From a bacterium (GTDB lineage Bacteria; Patescibacteriota; Gracilibacteria; Absconditabacterales; Absconditicoccaceae), in the NCBI GenBank assembly GCA_023245855.1, contig JAHFJL010000006.1:1-39088 (forward strand): DNA of 39,088 nt, written 5' to 3'. The translations under genes and the position numbers were made by a program. The number at the start of each line of letters is the position of its first letter. Position 1 is the first letter of the stretch. Of this stretch, positions 13,036 to 22,513 are shown piece by piece. Under the pieces are notes generated by a model, which ran no database searches, had not been told where the DNA came from, and worked only from the letters and a program-made list of their open reading frames with translations.

Positions 13036-13407
13036 ATGACAACAATAATAACCATACCAAAAATGAAAGGATTAGTGTTTTATCTGAAAGAAAAGCTCAT
13101 TGCAACTACTAGTACAGATAATCAAACTTTAGATCTAAGAACAAAAGAGATTTTGATGCAAATAGAAACTATTGAGATAGATCTTAAAGAGAAGTTCACT
13201 CACTGGGGAGTAGCGATAAAAATAACCAAAAACAAACAGACAAAAAACGATTTTCTGTTAATATTCTTTACAAAAAACCACATACACTCATGTGTCTGGT
13301 CAGGATATAGCACAAAATTTGACACATTTAACGAGAAAGAATTTATAAAAAAAACAGAAGAATATATCGATAACTATAACACAACAACAAAAAAATTTAA
13401 GAAATAG
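13036..13407 (+). CDS. Orphan protein, second of a tandem paralog pair (123 aa)
   Basis: The same length as the preceding gene and alignable from end to end: GLVFYLKEKL, TKEILMQIETIEIDLKEK, THWGVAIKI, LLIFFTKNHI and FIKKTEEYIDNY. The shared HWG and FFTKN motifs are the most conserved and are the best clues to a functional surface. It has no TGA codon, no signal sequence and no recognised family. Promoter, coding region and terminator are all duplicated, with a repeat period of 497 bp, so the copying event took the full transcription unit. By eye about 40% of residues are identical, so the duplication is not recent. TAG stop. Confidence 0.8.
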   Translation: MTTIITIPKMKGLVFYLKEKLIATTSTDNQTLDLRTKEILMQIETIEIDLKEKFTHWGVAIKITKNKQTKNDFLLIFFTKNHIHSCVWSGYSTKFDTFNEKEFIKKTEEYIDNYNTTTKKFKK

Positions 13408-13413
13408 CCAAAT

Positions 13414-13442
13414 GAAGTTCGGTTTCTCGAGCTTCTTTTTTT
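13414..13442 (+). terminator. Terminator of the second orphan paralog
   Basis: GAAGTTCGG and TCGAGCTTC arms, loop TTTC, then T7; a homolog of the hairpin at 12919-12948. Confidence 0.85.
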
Positions 13443-13567
13443 AATTAAGACGCAATTATCATAATACTACGAAAAGCATTGTGATTGATTTACAAAAGCT
13501 TTTCCGTAAGCTAAATTACACATACTTTGAAAATTTCAAATTCAAAATTTAAAATTTAAAATTATTT

Positions 13568-14977
13568 ATGAAAATAGGTTTAGTAGGTTCTACGAACGTA
13601 GGGAAATCAACGCTTTTTAATAGGCTCATCAGACAATTTAGAGCAATAGTGACAGACATTCCAGGAACCACCAGAGATATCATTCAACATGAAACACTCA
13701 TCGACGACATCGGAAGGGTAACTTTTTTCGATAGTCCAGGACTATTGGATTTTACAGAAGAAGAAGTGTTGATCAAAAAAATAATAGATGAATCTGACCT
13801 TATTCTCTTTGTGATTGATGATAGCGTTGGGATTACGGCAAAAGAGCAACATATCATCTCTTATATCATCGCCAAAAAGAAAAGAAACAACACCATCCTC
13901 GTGATAAATAAGATTGACATCAAACATAAGGAAAAAGATGATGATCTTGCCATCAATGAATACTATCATTTAGGATTTGATTACATCGTAGGTATCAGCG
14001 CAAAAAAAGGAAAAAATCTCGAAAATCTCAAAGATATGATTACAAAAAAATCCCTTAAAACTGAACTGATAAAAGAAGGAGAAGCCGAGTTGTCAGGAGA
14101 AGGATTCGATATCAAACAAGAAGCAGGAACACACCTAGCAATAATCGGTAAACCAAATGCAGGAAAGTCTACACTTTTAAATACGCTCATGAAAAAAACC
14201 GTTTCCAAAGTAGAAAACACTCCAGGAACCACTCGTGATTATATTTCAGGGCGTTTCACTTTAGAGAGAAAAAAATATGTAGTTTATGACACTGCGGGTA
14301 TCAGAAAAAAATCTGATCTCCATGGGATAGAAAAGATCGCTTTCGACAAAACATTAGAGATGTTAAAATACAAAAGACCTATAGTAGTATTTTTAGTTGA
14401 TGCTACTGAAGGAATTTCTCACAGAGATATGACACTGATTCAAGAGATTAATAATCTCGCATTACCGATGATAGTCTGCCTCAACAAGATCGACCTTTTA
14501 ACTCCAAAAGAACTAAAGCTTCTCAATCTCAAATCTAAAGCGATATTAGAGTTTGCAAAATATATGCTCATTTTCCCGATTTCAGCAAAAACCCAAAAAG
14601 GGATCAAAGAGATATTTAAGGTCGTAGGCCAAATGAAAAAAGAAGCTGAAAAGAGGATAGATACCTGAGAATTGAATGATATCATAGGAAAAGAATATAT
14701 TAATAGACCGCCAAGATTCCCAAAAAATAAAATCTGCAAAATAATGTATATCACTCAGATAGATATCAACGCACCCACATTTGTTGTCTTTGTAAACCAC
14801 AAAAATAGGGCAAATTTCGCATTCAAAAGACGATTAGAGAATAGCATCAGAAACCATTTTGGCTTCATTGGAACTCCTATCGTAATCAGATTTAAAGAAA
14901 GACAGGATTCTAGGATTGCAAAAAGAGAACAAGAAAGGCAAGAGATGAAAGCAGCAAACGAAGAAAATAAAGAATAA
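13568..14977 (+). CDS. der: Ribosome assembly GTPase Der (EngA) (469 aa)
   Basis: Der has two tandem GTPase domains and a C-terminal KH-like domain, and acts in 50S subunit maturation. Domain 1: P-loop GSTNVGKST (Lys13; usually GRPNVGKST), DSPG, NKID. Domain 2: P-loop GKPNAGKST (Lys200), TPGTTRD, DTAG, NKID. The C-terminal part contains INRPPRFPKNKI and FVNHKNRANFAFKRRLENSI typical of the KH-like domain, then a charged tail. A single TGA (Gly) just before ELNDIIG would truncate the KH-like domain under the standard code. Upstream is an AT-only repeat (13533-13563, units of AAATTCAAAATTT type). lspA follows after 40 bp. TAA stop. Confidence 0.96.
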
Positions 14978-15017
14978 AATTCTCGGTAGGGATGATTTAA
15001 TTTAAATTTCCATATTC

Positions 15018-15434
15018 ATGAAATATTTCAGACTTTTATTAGGAATATTCATTCTCATTGGATTGGATCTCATATCCAAATATCTTTTCTATAATCTTAA
15101 GTATCTAGAACATACCCCACTAATTCTACCGACATTGAACACAGGGATTTCACGATCATTACCTGTCCCATTGATGATTATTATCACCATGAGCATATGA
15201 GGAATCTGACTTTTTATGCGACTTTTTATAAAAAACAAGGTGTGATCGATAACAACGGCTCTTTTGATGGCAGGAACGATTTGAAATTTTTGAGATAGAA
15301 TTATATATGGAGGGGTAAGAGATTTCATAAATATCGGATTATTTAACTTCCCTATCTTCAACTTTGCAGACATCATGCTGAGTATTTGAGTAGGGCTACG
15401 AATCGTTAAAGTTATTCTTGAAAAAAAGGAATAA
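15018..15434 (+). CDS. lspA: Lipoprotein signal peptidase II (138 aa)
   Basis: LspA is an inner-membrane aspartyl protease that removes the signal peptide from diacylglyceryl-modified prolipoproteins. Conserved blocks: N-terminal helix with DLISKYLF, NTGIS, GNFGDRIIYGGVRDFI (catalytic Asp93) and FNFADIML (catalytic Asp118). Four membrane helices are expected. Six TGA codons encode Gly, including both in GNFGD context. It is shorter than the usual 150-170 residues, mainly in the first periplasmic loop. It probably belongs to an operon with der. The Lgt-like gene at 17582 would act one step earlier. TAA stop. Confidence 0.92.
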
Positions 15435-15537
15435 AAATCTACAATTCCAAAACAATCACATGGGATTTGGGACAAGAAACATAGACCTTGTACCTTTTGC
15501 CTTGTACCAATATTGTTTTATTACTTATCTATATATG

Positions 15538-15870
15538 ATGCAATACACAGGAACCGTAAGATTTATTGGACCAAAAGAAGAAATTGGAGCTAACGCACTC
15601 GTGAAACAGACAGTTGTACTTGAAGAAGACACAGACAGAGAATTTAAATGAGGATTGGCAGTAGATTTTTTCAAAGACAAAACAGAATTACTCAACGGAG
15701 TTAAAGTTGGAGATATGATCACCGTACATCTCAACACAAGAGTAAACGAATCTAAAACTCAACCAGGAAGATTTTTCAATAGTATCACTGCATGGAGATT
15801 AGAAGCAGGGCAAGGAAGCGAAAAACCAGCAAGCAAAAAATCTGAAGCTAACGATGACTTACCATTCTAA
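15538..15870 (+). CDS. DUF3127-like OB-fold protein (110 aa)
   Basis: The sequence MQYTGTVRFIGPKEEIG, an acidic strand, LAVDFFKDKTELLNGVKVGD, TRVNESKTQPGRFFNSITAWRLE matches the pattern of DUF3127, a small beta-barrel family resembling single-stranded DNA-binding proteins. The acidic C-terminus DDLPF looks like the SSB tail that recruits replication and repair partners. A role in nucleic-acid binding is inference. Two adjacent in-frame ATG codons (15535 and 15538) can start it and no Shine-Dalgarno sequence decides. One TGA (Gly). It follows lspA by about 100 bp and ends in TAA before a strong terminator. Confidence 0.75.
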
Positions 15871-15891
15871 TCAAAAATTTAACTAGCTAAG

Positions 15892-15923
15892 AAAAAAAAC
15901 GACCATTAATAGGTCGTTTTTTT
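15892..15923. terminator. Bidirectional intrinsic terminator
   Basis: AAAAAACGACC and AGGTCGTTTTTT arms around ATTAAT, between convergent genes. Confidence 0.9.
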
Positions 15924-15928
15924 ATATA

Positions 15929-17473
15929 TTATTTATCAATAGTTTTTCCATTCACATACACATTGATTCTAGATTTCAACTTAGAAATCGTTGTATACCG
16001 AGGCGGCTTGATTTTTATAGTGAAAGATGATATTTCTGGATATGAAAAGAGTACTTGTCTAGCACTATCTTCATTCAACCCCACGATACGCTCTTTCATA
16101 TCAGGCAAGATACCATTAATATCCTTAGAAAAATCATAGGATTGTTTGATATCAATTTTAGTAGGTATTACAAAAACATTACCTGTTTCTTGTTTCATAT
16201 TTTGGAAAAACGATATGGAAGACATATCTATTTCAAAAATCTTCATCTTATCAAACATTCTTTGTTTAACATATCTATCAACAACTGAAAGAAGATCTGT
16301 TTTTTTGACATAATCAAAGTTAAGACGGACTATAATGGTTCATTTAAGTAATGGTGTTTTCTCTCAAGGAATATCTTGGATTTGAATATCCTTGATTTGA
16401 GTTTTGATCAATCAATCAAAATCCAAAACCAAAGAGTCAGGAGTTTTGAAATTAGCAGCAATGATATTCATTTTTTGTTGATATATGGAATCTATAAGCT
16501 TACCAGAAAGAATAGAGATATCACTGGTTGAAACTGTACCCTGAGACTGTAAATTTCATCCAGAAAAATCTTCCAAAACCTGTCCATAGATATTTTGTGT
16601 ATAATAGCTATCTTTTATATTTTTGATATATACCTTGGTTCATTTAGGGATATTACCTCTTAATCACATCAAAACACCCTGAATATCAGTTTCCATAGCT
16701 TTGAGAATAACTGATACTTTACCTGGATTTCTTTCCGTTCATTGAGGAACAAGAAAATCTTTGGTTGCAAGAAATTGACGGCCGTCATTAGTGACAAACC
16801 TTGTATTTGCCAAAAATGAATAGTCTTTTGGGATCATATTAATAATTTCTACCATTCCCTGAGAAGGCTGTTGAAGATATTTGATATTAGCAGTACTTAT
16901 AGTCATATCATATTTGTAGTCGATATATCCGGAATAATAGGGTACCGTAAGATATCTAGAATATTGTGGATAAGTGAGATCACTTGCAGAATAATAACGG
17001 AAATTATATATGACATTTTCTATCTGACTGGTAGGTACTAAATTTATATTAGTACTTGGAAGGATCAACGAATACAAAAGATACAAAACGATAAATACAA
17101 ACAAAACCTCAAATCCAAAAACTACATAAAAAATATAATTTTTTTTGGTATACACTTGGAGATGAAATTTTTTAATATTAAAGAAAAAATCATAGATAAG
17201 CTTAAGATATTTTATGACTTTATGTTTTTCTTGATGGAGGACATTGAGTCCAAGACTTGAAAAAAAATATTTGGATTTTTCTGTTTTAGTAACAAACAAA
17301 ACATTAAGCGATTTTTTTTCAATAAGTTCTTTGATCTCTTTTCCCCGCCATTCATTATCAAAAAATGAATGCTCAGGATCTATATAAATATAGATAGTTT
17401 TCCCATTCGGCACTTTTTCTATGGTTTTAAATATTTTGTATAAACTATGTTCTTTAAGAAAAAACAACTTCAT
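15929..17473 (-). CDS. Baseplate J-like single-pass membrane protein (514 aa)
   Basis: The N-terminal 110 residues look like a small Rossmann-type domain (KTIYIYID, then LNVLFVTKTEKSKYFFSSLGLNV, resembling the strand-helix-strand unit seen in CPR proteins annotated baseplate J-like). A membrane helix follows at about 112-138, then a long external part starting PSTNINLVPTSQ and containing a repeated beta-rich region (YIDYKYDM, TRFVTNDGRQFLATKDF, LSVVDRYVKQRMFDK). I recall this architecture from CPR genomes, where its role is unknown; a link to pili or to a secretion device is speculative. Several TGA codons encode Gly. A candidate promoter lies at 17490-17517. TAA stop. Confidence 0.6.
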
Positions 17474-17489
17474 ATATAGAAACTATGAT

Positions 17490-17517
17490 ACTATAAAATT
17501 TTTATTATTTTGGTCTA
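17490..17517 (-). promoter_or_regulatory. Candidate promoter of the baseplate J-like gene
   Basis: On the minus strand TAGACC (17517-17512), 16-bp spacer, TATAGT (17495-17490), 17 bp upstream of the start codon. The -35 box matches only four of six consensus positions. Confidence 0.35.
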
Positions 17518-17581
17518 CTTTTTGTCATCCCATATATTAGGATATTTGTCTACTTTTATATTTCTACTTCCTATTGTTCTA

Positions 17582-18364
17582 TTACTGTTGTCCTTCATCA
17601 ACTTTATGTCGTTTAACATATAGGAAATACGTAATTAATGCAACAATCCATGCTGCATATTGTTTAATATCAAACATAAGATTTCCTAAAGAAAATACGA
17701 TATGTCTAGGATATTGCTGCATCATTAAGACAAAACTTACAAATATTAAAAGCAAAGAAAATCCAAGCATTCCATATCCAAATCTTTTCTTTTTGAGAAT
17801 TTTAATATATAAGGTAACAAACAACGATCAAAGAGAAAGGAAAAGTCCGATAGGATAAACAAGATTAAATTTATTGAGCTGACTATCAGAATGAAGTGCT
17901 TTGATACCTAACCAAGTAGTAGTGGTATTTCAGATGAAATTATCTCCTAAAAGAAGAAAAAGTCATAAAGGGACGAGCGAAAGCCCAAATGAAAAGAATA
18001 ATATATCTGACCAGACTTTCTTATTTTCTACCCTGACAATCTTTTTAAGGAATATATATATAGAAATACAGATCCCCAGAAGAAGTCCCGCAAAATGAAA
18101 TTTATATCCATATGGAGAGACCAAAATACCAATCTCAGACCAATTAGTAGGAAGGATACCTACATCAAAAATAAAATTAACATATGATCAAAGAAAATAG
18201 GTCAGTACAATCAAAAATGGTAACCAATAGAAAAGTTTCCAAAAATTTTGATGATATTTTTTAGTAAGATATCGAGCAATACCCAAGAATACCAGAAAAG
18301 AAATAACAATACCTATTCCCGTCATATAAATTTTTGATCACCACAAGATAATATAGGGATACAT
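17582..18364 (-). CDS. Divergent prolipoprotein diacylglyceryl transferase (Lgt)-like membrane protein (260 aa)
   Basis: Seven or so hydrophobic helices fill this protein. Order and spacing of features resemble Lgt: an early helix with GIGIVISFLVFLGIARYL, a motif SPYGYKFHFAGLLLGICISI in the place of Lgt's SFHGGLIG, then PLGLFLLLGDNFIGNTTTTWLGI in the place of the PLGxxxGRxGNFxNxExxG signature, and a C-terminal hydrophobic part. The Lgt signature Arg is replaced by Asp (GDNFIGN), so activity is uncertain. Lgt adds diacylglycerol to prolipoprotein cysteines, the step before LspA, whose gene is 2 kb away. Length is near the usual 260-290. Glycines at several of these sites are TGA. TAA stop. Alternative: an unrelated polytopic protein. 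Confidence 0.55.
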
Positions 18365-18422
18365 AAATTGAGTGAAAAACTAAAAACTAACAGTGAAAAA
18401 TGAATGATTCGTCTTTATATTA

Positions 18423-18444
18423 ACTATTGTCATTTTACAATAGT
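18423..18444. promoter_or_regulatory. Inverted repeat between rny and the Lgt-like gene
   Basis: Eight-bp arms ACTATTGT/ACAATAGT with a 6-nt loop. There is no T-run on either side, so it is not a standard terminator. It overlaps a possible -35 box for the Lgt-like gene and could be an operator or an RNA-processing site. The flank 18470-18500 consists of ACTATT-type heptamer repeats. Confidence 0.35.
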
Positions 18445-18501
18445 CGATTTTAATAATTCCATCACTTTTCACTATTCACTATTAACTATTAACTATTCAC
18501 T

Positions 18502-20004
18502 TTATCTGAGGAATTCAATAATCTTTGTCTCTCTGATACCAGTAACCCTAATAATACCAGGATAATCAAGTTTCTCTTCAATCTTCGTTCCGATAGTTTT
18601 GAGTAATTTTTCAAGTTCGTTATCTGAGATCTCTTTTGGATTAACATAAACCATGATTTCTCTACCTGCTTGCATGATATGTACTTTATCAATACCAGGG
18701 ATTTCATAAATAAGTTTTTCGAGTTCTCCCATCTTTTCTATAAAAAGGTCTTTAGTATTGAATCTCGCACCAGGTCTGGAAGCAGAGATAGCATCAGCCG
18801 CAGCTACAATCCATGAAATAGGATTGTTGATAGGTACATCATAGTGATGTGATTCAGCAGCATTGACGATGATAGGGTCCATACCAAGTTTTTTCAATAC
18901 TTCAGCTCCAATAGCAGCATGAGATTGCCCTGTGGTTGCAATGATTTTTCCGATATCATGGAAAAGTCAGGCTTTTTTAGCTAATATGGGATCAAGTCAA
19001 AGTTCAGTAGCGATAGCTTCACAGATTTTAGCCACTTCGATACTATGCTGCCAAAGATTTTGTCCATAACTATATCTAAGGAAATATTGTCCGATCATTT
19101 TCACTAATTCAGGTTTCATCATAGGGATATTGAGCATAGCCAACGCTTCCTTGCCTTTTTCAGCAAGCAGATTTTGGAGATCAGCGACCACTTCGTTATA
19201 AGTCTTTTCGATATAGAATGGATTGATTCTTCCATCTTTGATCAATTTTTGAAGCATAGTTGCAGCGATATATCTTTTTTCACTATCAAACGAGGAGACT
19301 CTGACTGTCAACGGAGTATCATCCACGATAAGTTCGACTCCCGTCATTTTCTCAAAGTATCAGATATTTCTCCCTTCTCTTCCAATAAGTTTTCCTTTAA
19401 GGTCTTCATTAGGAAGATCAATGATTCTGACGGTAAATTCATCTACGCTGCTTACAGCCACCCTCGGCAAAGCCTGAGCAACGATAATAGCAGCTTCTTT
19501 ATCTGCTTCTTCTTTTGTGATTCTTTTGAGTTTTTCAACAAAGGAAACCATATCTTTTTGATATTCCTTTTCTACGGTAGAGAATAATTGTTCTTTAGCC
19601 TCATCTTTTGTCAATTTAGCAATATCAGAAAGTTTTTCTGTTTGTTGCTGAACAATACCCTCCATCTCTTTTTGTTTATCTACAATCTTCGATTTTTCTT
19701 GTTCCAACTTTTCAAGTTTTTCGTCCATTTTTTCCTCTCTAGCAAGAAGCCTATTTTGGATGACTTCCATCTTTTCTAATCTTTGAGCTTCTATCTTTTG
19801 TGCTTTTTCTTCAGCAAGTTCAAGCAGTTTATCAACTTTTTTCTTTGCAGCTTCCAACATCTCTTCTTCAACTTCTTTAACAGACTCCATTCTCTTTTTG
19901 AAATCTAACGCTTTCTGGGTAAGGGTCTTTTTGTATCCATAGAACCCTCCCAGTCATCACGCTCCAAGGGCCACGATAATCAGGATAATGCTCAGTATAT
20001 TCAT
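18502..20004 (-). CDS. rny: Ribonuclease Y (500 aa)
   Basis: RNase Y is a membrane-anchored endoribonuclease that starts mRNA decay. The order of parts is typical: N-terminal membrane helix (about 2-22, with TGA-encoded Gly-Gly), long coiled coil (about 35-170, Lys/Glu-rich), KH domain (about 195-270, with GKLIGREGRNI), and an HD domain with LWQHSIEVAKI and LFHDIGK (His349-Asp350), metal-binding residues for phosphodiester cleavage. The end VTGIRETKIIEFLR is standard for the family, as is the length near 500-520. It has its own promoter and a leader with a 9-bp hairpin. TAA stop. Confidence 0.95.
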
Positions 20005-20066
20005 TTTTGCAAAAAGTTTATAGTATAAAAGGAGACCAAAAAGTTCCAAAAAAACTTTTATGTCGA

Positions 20067-20092
20067 TTTTATCCCATTTTTACGGGATAAAA
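20067..20092. promoter_or_regulatory. Leader hairpin of rny
   Basis: TTTTATCCC and GGGATAAAA arms (9 bp) around an 8-nt loop. It lies in the roughly 100-nt leader between the rny promoter and start codon. There is no T-run, so it is not a classic terminator. Confidence 0.5.
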
Positions 20093-20110
20093 AAATAACG
20101 TCTAAGTTTG

Positions 20111-20138
20111 AGTATAGTATTTATGAGATAAGTTTCAA
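20111..20138 (-). promoter_or_regulatory. Promoter of rny
   Basis: On the minus strand TTGAAA (20138-20133), 16-bp spacer, TATACT (20116-20111). Confidence 0.55.
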
Positions 20139-20186
20139 CCGAAACTTCATCTGCAGACTTGCCAAAAAAATAAAACACATGATAAA

Positions 20187-20214
20187 TTGCATCTGAGAAG
20201 ATTTTCACTATATT
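20187..20214 (+). promoter_or_regulatory. Promoter of hflX
   Basis: TTGCAT (20187-20192), 16-bp spacer, TATATT (20209-20214), 34 bp upstream of the start codon. Confidence 0.55.
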
Positions 20215-20247
20215 CTAGCTATATTTAGTTAAAAAAACAATAAAAAT

Positions 20248-21381
20248 ATGGAAGATAGAGATCAAAAACAATTAAGAGTGTTTCTCGTAGACATAGTCAC
20301 CAAAGATACCAGTCCAGAACTTCTGGAAGATAGGATGAAAGAACTGGAGAGCCTAGTAGAAACCTATGGAGGACTAGTGATTTTGAAAAAATTTCAAAGA
20401 AAAGATCAACCCGACTACCAGACCTATGTGGGTAAAGGAAAATTAGAAGAAATTATGGCAGATATGAAAAGATTAGATGCCAATGTTTTGATCGTAGGGA
20501 ACTCACTCAAACCCTCACAAATATATCATCTCAACGAACTGTTTCGCCCCATGAAAGCAGAAGCACGAGATAGGGTAGATCTGATATTGAAGATTTTTGG
20601 TAAGCATGCTGAATCTATGGAATCAAGATTGCAGATCGAACTTTCAGCTATCAAACATATGGGACCAAGGATTTATAGGATGGGAATGGAACTTTCCAAA
20701 CAAGGATGAAATGCAGGATGAGGAAAATGAGCGATGAGAGGAATCGGAGAAACAAATACTGAAATCATGAAAAGACATCTAAAAGAAAAAGTACGAAAGA
20801 TAGAGAAAGAACTCGAACAATACGAAAGGATGAGGAAACTCCATAGAGAAGGGAGAATCAGAAAAGGAATGCCAACCGTAGGAATCGTAGGATATACCAA
20901 CACGGGAAAGTCTTCGTTACTGAATGTCATGACCAAAAAATGAATTCTTGCAGAAAATAAATTATTTGCCACCCTAGGAACTCATGTAGGTAAACTCTAT
21001 ATTATGAAAAATCCTGAAACAGGTGAATGAAAAGAAATTCTCCTAAACGACACGATATGATTCATTCGCGATTTGCCTCCAAGACTTATCAAAGCATTTT
21101 CGTCTACCTTGGAAGATAGTATAGAATCCCAACTTCTCCTCCATGTTATCGACGCATCCGATCCGTTTATCGATGAAAGAATAGAGATAGTAAATCATAT
21201 TTTAGATACTATCGGAGCAAAACAAAAAAGGATTATGGTATTCAACAAGATTGATTTACTGGATAAATCACAGCTCGCCGAATTAAAAAAACACTTCCCC
21301 CAAAAGGAAAATGTCTGGATTTCAGTAAAAGATACTATGAACTTGGAAGATATCAAAACAGCTATTATCAGCAATATATAA
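20248..21381 (+). CDS. hflX: GTPase HflX (377 aa)
   Basis: HflX is a ribosome-associated GTPase that splits stalled ribosomes under stress. Visible parts: N-terminal HflX domain with TYVGKGKLEEI and LKPSQIYHLNELF; glycine-rich linker KQGGNAGGGKGAMRGIGE, where three Gly are TGA; coiled helix of basic residues; GTPase domain with P-loop GYTNTGKSS (Lys221), FATLGTHVGKL in the switch I region, DTIGFIRDLPP (G3, its Gly is TGA) and NKIDLL. Shorter than E. coli HflX (426), mainly at the C-terminus. Its TAA stop directly abuts the stop codon of the convergent cmk gene. Confidence 0.95.
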
Positions 21382-21930
21382 TTATTTTTTGAACTCATTA
21401 AATACCTCTATAATCTCATCAGCGACTTGTTCAACTGATTTTCCTGTAGTATCGACCACAAGATCAAAATTTTTCTTATCAGTGATATCTACTCCGTACA
21501 TATCTTTAAATCTTTGTTGATCATCCAGATTTCTTTTGATAGTCGCTTCTTGAACAGCCTGAAGAGAATTATAGGCATCACCCGTTCTTTCTTTATCACC
21601 ATAAATTCTCTTGGCTGCTTCTTCATCACTAACATCCAAGAAAACTTTAAAAGCTTTCGGCTGACAGTAAAAGCCAAGTCTGCTATCCAAAATAATAGTA
21701 TCGTTTATATCCAAATTTTTTTGATATTCTTCATATTTGAGGTCAAATTTTTCCCTATGTTCCGGTTGTTCTCAAAGGAGATTAAATTCAGAAATAGTGA
21801 GTCCCATATGAGTAGCAAGATCTCTTTTCATATTTCAGATAGAAATATATCTGTATCATAATTTTTCAGTAAGAATCTTAGAAACCGTTCATTTTCCACT
21901 GCCTGCTTTCCCGGCCATAGTTATAATCAT
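21382..21930 (-). CDS. cmk: Cytidylate kinase, archaeal-type (182 aa)
   Basis: A small P-loop NMP kinase. It starts MIITMAGKAGSGKGTVSKIL (Walker A; the last Gly is TGA), then ATHMGLTISEFN and ILDSRLGFYCQP, and ends with a helical tail. The short form, with AGKAGSGKGT and the LDSRL motif, resembles the archaeal-type CMP kinase (AAA_33/Cmk2-like), which phosphorylates CMP/dCMP with ATP. Distinguishing CMP from AMP kinase by eye is not certain; no long LID domain is seen. It converges on hflX with zero spacing, so no terminator can fit between the coding regions. TAA stop. Confidence 0.8.
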
Positions 21931-22018
21931 TTCAAAAAAACAATGATAAATTATAGATTATTGATGATAAATTTCCCATTTTCCTTGTTCCTTGTCCCTT
22001 TCTCCTTTCCCCATAATA

Positions 22019-22276
22019 TTATACAAGCAGATTAAGTATCATATTTACTGATTCTTCAAACACGGGTTGATTGAGTGAATAAAAAACGAATTGTCATCTC
22101 CTTTCATCTAGCACTAAATTCGATCTTTTAAGAACATCCAGATGATGAGAAAGCGATGCTTGAGTAATGTCAAAATGTGTCAATAATTCAGAAACAGTCA
22201 TTTCTTTCTGTTTTAGAAGCTGGATTATTCTTCTGCGATTCCTGTCAGACAAGGTCTTGAAGATAGTATCCATCAT
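22019..22276 (-). CDS. ArsR/SdpR-type winged-helix repressor (85 aa)
   Basis: The protein is a compact ArsR-family winged helix: IFKTLSDRNRRRIIQLL (first helices), TVSELLTHFDITQASLSHHLDVLKRSNLV (helix-turn-helix) and the wing DERRGQFVFYSLN, with a short dimerisation tail. It contains no cysteine, so it lacks the metal sites of ArsR/SmtB sensors, and the FYSLN tail resembles the autorepressor SdpR of Bacillus. Two adjacent Met codons can start it. One TGA (Gly) at the wing tip would cut off the last 24 residues under the standard code. It is divergent from the FecR-like gene at 22514, a possible target. TAA stop. Confidence 0.85.
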
Positions 22277-22477
22277 TTTGAATGGTGATTAAATAAACAC
22301 CCGATAAAAGAAAGAATATACTTTAAAAATACAAATACAAGGGAAAACAAACCAAATCCCAAGTACATTAACACCAAACAAAAACAAGATTAAATGTATT
22401 ATAAAACAAATGTCCACCCAAAAAGAAATCAAAGTCTATTTTATTGTCACAAACTGTCTAGTTCTTCGTATACATAT

Positions 22478-22491
22478 GGGTAAGAATACCC
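22478..22491. promoter_or_regulatory. Short palindrome upstream of the gene at 22514
   Basis: GGGTA/TACCC arms with a 4-nt spacer, placed just after a candidate -10 box (TATACA, with TTGTCA 19 bp upstream). It could be an operator, perhaps for the divergent ArsR-type repressor, but the arms are only 5 bp. Confidence 0.3.
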
Positions 22492-22513
22492 TATTTCATC
22501 AATGTATAAAATT

